A stretch of 6,417 nt of DNA from assembly GCA_026982835.1 (NCBI GenBank), contig JALSGI010000058.1:1-6417 (forward strand). Reading direction: 5' to 3'. The position numbers were made by a program, and so were the translations under genes. Positions 5,931 to 6,417 of the stretch are shown here, piece after piece. The DNA is from Planctomycetota bacterium. Its GTDB lineage: Bacteria > Planctomycetota > Planctomycetia > Pirellulales > S012-138. The stretch's first letter is position 1. Each line of letters begins with the position of its first letter. The notes under the pieces are model-generated. The model saw nothing but the letters and a program-made list of their open reading frames with translations, made no database searches and was not told the DNA's origin.

Positions 5931-6035
5931 GCGTGGGGGGCTTGGAGGCTTGGAGGCTTGGGGGGCCTGGAGGCGTGGAGGCTTGGGAGCTTGGGGGCCT
6001 GGAGGCGTGGAGGCTTGGGGGCTTGGGGGCTTGGC
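5931..6035 (+). repeat. 8-bp tandem array (GGCTTGGR), about 13 units
   Basis: Units alternate among GGCTTGGA, GGCTTGGG, GGCCTGGA and GGCGTGGA, all 8 bp except one of 9. A higher-order 24-bp block (GGCCTGGA, GGCGTGGA, GGCTTGGG) occurs exactly at 5964-5987 and 5996-6019, 32 bp apart. Array length probably varies between strains. Confidence 0.9.
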
Positions 6036-6073
6036 GAGCCGCCGGCGTGAGCCGGCGGTTGAACAGCGAGCCG
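6033..6073 (-). repeat. 41-bp element, copy 1
   Basis: Identical over 41 bases to 6285-6325: GGCGAGCC, a perfect hairpin (6039-6058, arms CCGCCGGC and GCCGGCGG, loop GTGA on plus, TCAC on minus), then TTGAACAGCGAGCCG. Confidence 0.9.
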
Positions 6074-6096
6074 CGCACCGTAAGCCCACGAAGGAG

Positions 6097-6116
6097 CCCC
6101 GCACGTCAGCGTCTGG
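6097..6116 (-). repeat. Half hairpin joined to AAGACCC array, inverted
   Basis: On the minus strand the AAGACCC array runs into loop TGAC and intact arm GTGCGGGG then CTCC, while the other arm (CCAGACGC) no longer pairs. The junction mirrors 2240-2259. Confidence 0.65.
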
Positions 6117-6136
6117 GTCTTGGGTCTTGGGTCTTG
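6112..6136 (-). repeat. AAGACCC array, inverted
   Basis: Three GGGTCTT units on the plus strand, flanked by the half hairpin and the GGCA hairpin. Confidence 0.8.
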
Positions 6137-6140
6137 CGGT

Positions 6141-6154
6141 GGTGCTGCCGCACC
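6141..6154 (-). repeat. Hairpin, GGCA loop (minus strand)
   Basis: Arms GGTGC and GCACC, loop TGCC on plus and GGCA on minus; inverted counterpart of 244-257. Confidence 0.7.
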
Positions 6155-6190
6155 GGGGTGAGAACAAACGTCAACTTGCACGACCAAGAG

Positions 6191-6210
6191 CCCCCCGCGT
6201 TAGCGGGGGG
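6191..6210 (-). repeat. Hairpin, TAAC loop (minus strand)
   Basis: Perfect 8-bp arms, loop GTTA on plus. Exact inverted copy of 189-208 and 2062-2081, with GGCTCTTGG also kept. Confidence 0.85.
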
Positions 6211-6239
6211 AGTCGGCGAGTCGCCATGCGGCTTGCGCC

Positions 6240-6253
6240 GGAGCTTCCGCACC
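6240..6253 (-). repeat. Chimeric hairpin, GGAA loop (minus strand)
   Basis: On the minus strand the arms are GGTGC and GCTCC around GGAA, with a T-T mismatch. It is the reciprocal arm combination to 2338-2351. Confidence 0.65.
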
Positions 6254-6284
6254 GATGCAAGAAAAAGCGTTTCTTCTCGTAAAT

Positions 6285-6325
6285 GGCGAGCCGCCGGCGT
6301 GAGCCGGCGGTTGAACAGCGAGCCG
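6285..6325 (-). repeat. 41-bp element, copy 2
   Basis: Exact copy of 6033-6073 in the same orientation, 252 bp away. Its hairpin is at 6291-6310. Confidence 0.9.
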
Positions 6326-6371
6326 GGGGCGTGAGCTCGTACGCGATTAGCCAGCTAGCAACCGCGTCTTT

Positions 6372-6388
6372 CGACGCCGTAGGCGTCG
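6372..6388. repeat. Hairpin, 3-base loop
   Basis: Perfect 7-bp arms CGACGCC and GGCGTCG around GTA. It is not of the four-base-loop type; flanking sequence is not repeated in the window. Confidence 0.6.
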
Positions 6389-6403
6389 CAGCTTGGTAGC
6401 CGG

Positions 6404-6417
6404 GGGTCGTCAGACCC
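6404..6417 (-). repeat. Hairpin at window edge, TGAC loop (minus)
   Basis: Arms GGGTC and GACCC around GTCA (TGAC on minus). It fits the T-N-A-N loop family, but the window ends here, so any longer stem or GGCTC tail cannot be seen. Confidence 0.5.

Larger units (their letters stand above)
6094..6181 (-). repeat. Composite unit C2 (AAGACCC type)
   Basis: Read on the minus strand it runs GTGCAAGTTGACG, TTGTTCTCA, GGCA-loop hairpin, AAGACCC array, then a half hairpin TGAC-GTGCGGGG with GGCTCC. It is the inverted relative of 216-296. Confidence 0.75.
6186..6278 (-). repeat. Composite unit C1
   Basis: Read on the minus strand it runs TTTTTCTTGC, a GGAA hairpin with mismatched arms, GGCGCAAGCCGCA, then the CCCCCCGC-TAAC hairpin with GGCTCTTGG. 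It corresponds to units A1 and B1 in inverted orientation. Confidence 0.7.
5918..6417. repeat. Repeat island C, mosaic of hairpin modules
   Basis: This gene-free stretch lies upstream of pyruvate carboxylase. It has the same modules as islands A and B, but the composite units run on the minus strand. From left to right: 8-bp array, 41-bp element, half hairpin, AAGACCC array (as GGGTCTT), GGCA-loop hairpin, C/G-rich TAAC hairpin, chimeric GGAA hairpin, second 41-bp element, and two further hairpins cut by the window end. Confidence 0.85.

Noticed and set aside
5826..6167. N-terminal extension of pyruvate carboxylase to an upstream ATG
   Set aside because: The added 114 residues translate the 8-bp and hairpin repeats into proline-rich text. 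The family N-terminus begins at 5825, where a Shine-Dalgarno-like sequence is present.

Overview
The window is GC-rich and carries two protein genes, both on the minus strand. They are separated and flanked by three non-coding islands packed with short repeats and hairpins. The best guess for the source is a planctomycete, probably Pirellulales-like. The reasons are an exported ceramidase-family hydrolase of a type common in that phylum, GC-rich isolated genes, and intergenic DNA full of small hairpins followed by GGCTC. This assignment is inference from style and family; no marker gene is present.

Layout: 1-302 is repeat island A (cut by the window edge), ending a few bases from the stop codon of the first gene. 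303-1694 (minus) encodes a secreted neutral/alkaline-ceramidase-like hydrolase with a signal peptide and a perfect Shine-Dalgarno. 1695-1798 is its leader. About 1799-2381 is repeat island B, which ends three bases from the stop codon of the second gene. 2385-5825 (minus) encodes a complete single-chain pyruvate carboxylase: biotin carboxylase, carboxyltransferase and biotinyl domains. 5826-5917 is its leader with a weak candidate promoter. About 5918-6417 is repeat island C, cut by the window edge.

The two genes show no functional link. Pyruvate carboxylase supplies oxaloacetate in the cytoplasm; the hydrolase acts outside the cytoplasmic membrane. With about 690 bp of repeats between them they are unlikely to form a tight operon.

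The notable content is in the islands, about a fifth of the window. They are mosaics of the same modules in nearly the same order: (i) hairpins with variable GC stems but a constant T-N-A-N loop, followed by GGCTC; (ii) hairpins with a GGAA or GGCA loop followed by CGCAAGG-type sequence; (iii) 7-bp AAGACCC arrays; (iv) 8-bp GGCTTGGA arrays; (v) a 41-bp element present twice exactly and once inverted and diverged. Islands A and B are direct repeats around the hydrolase gene; island C carries the composite units in inverted orientation across the carboxylase gene. This resembles REP/BIME-type repeat families, but no transposase or RAYT gene is in the window, so mechanism and function are unknown. 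No tRNA, rRNA, CRISPR array or insertion sequence was found.
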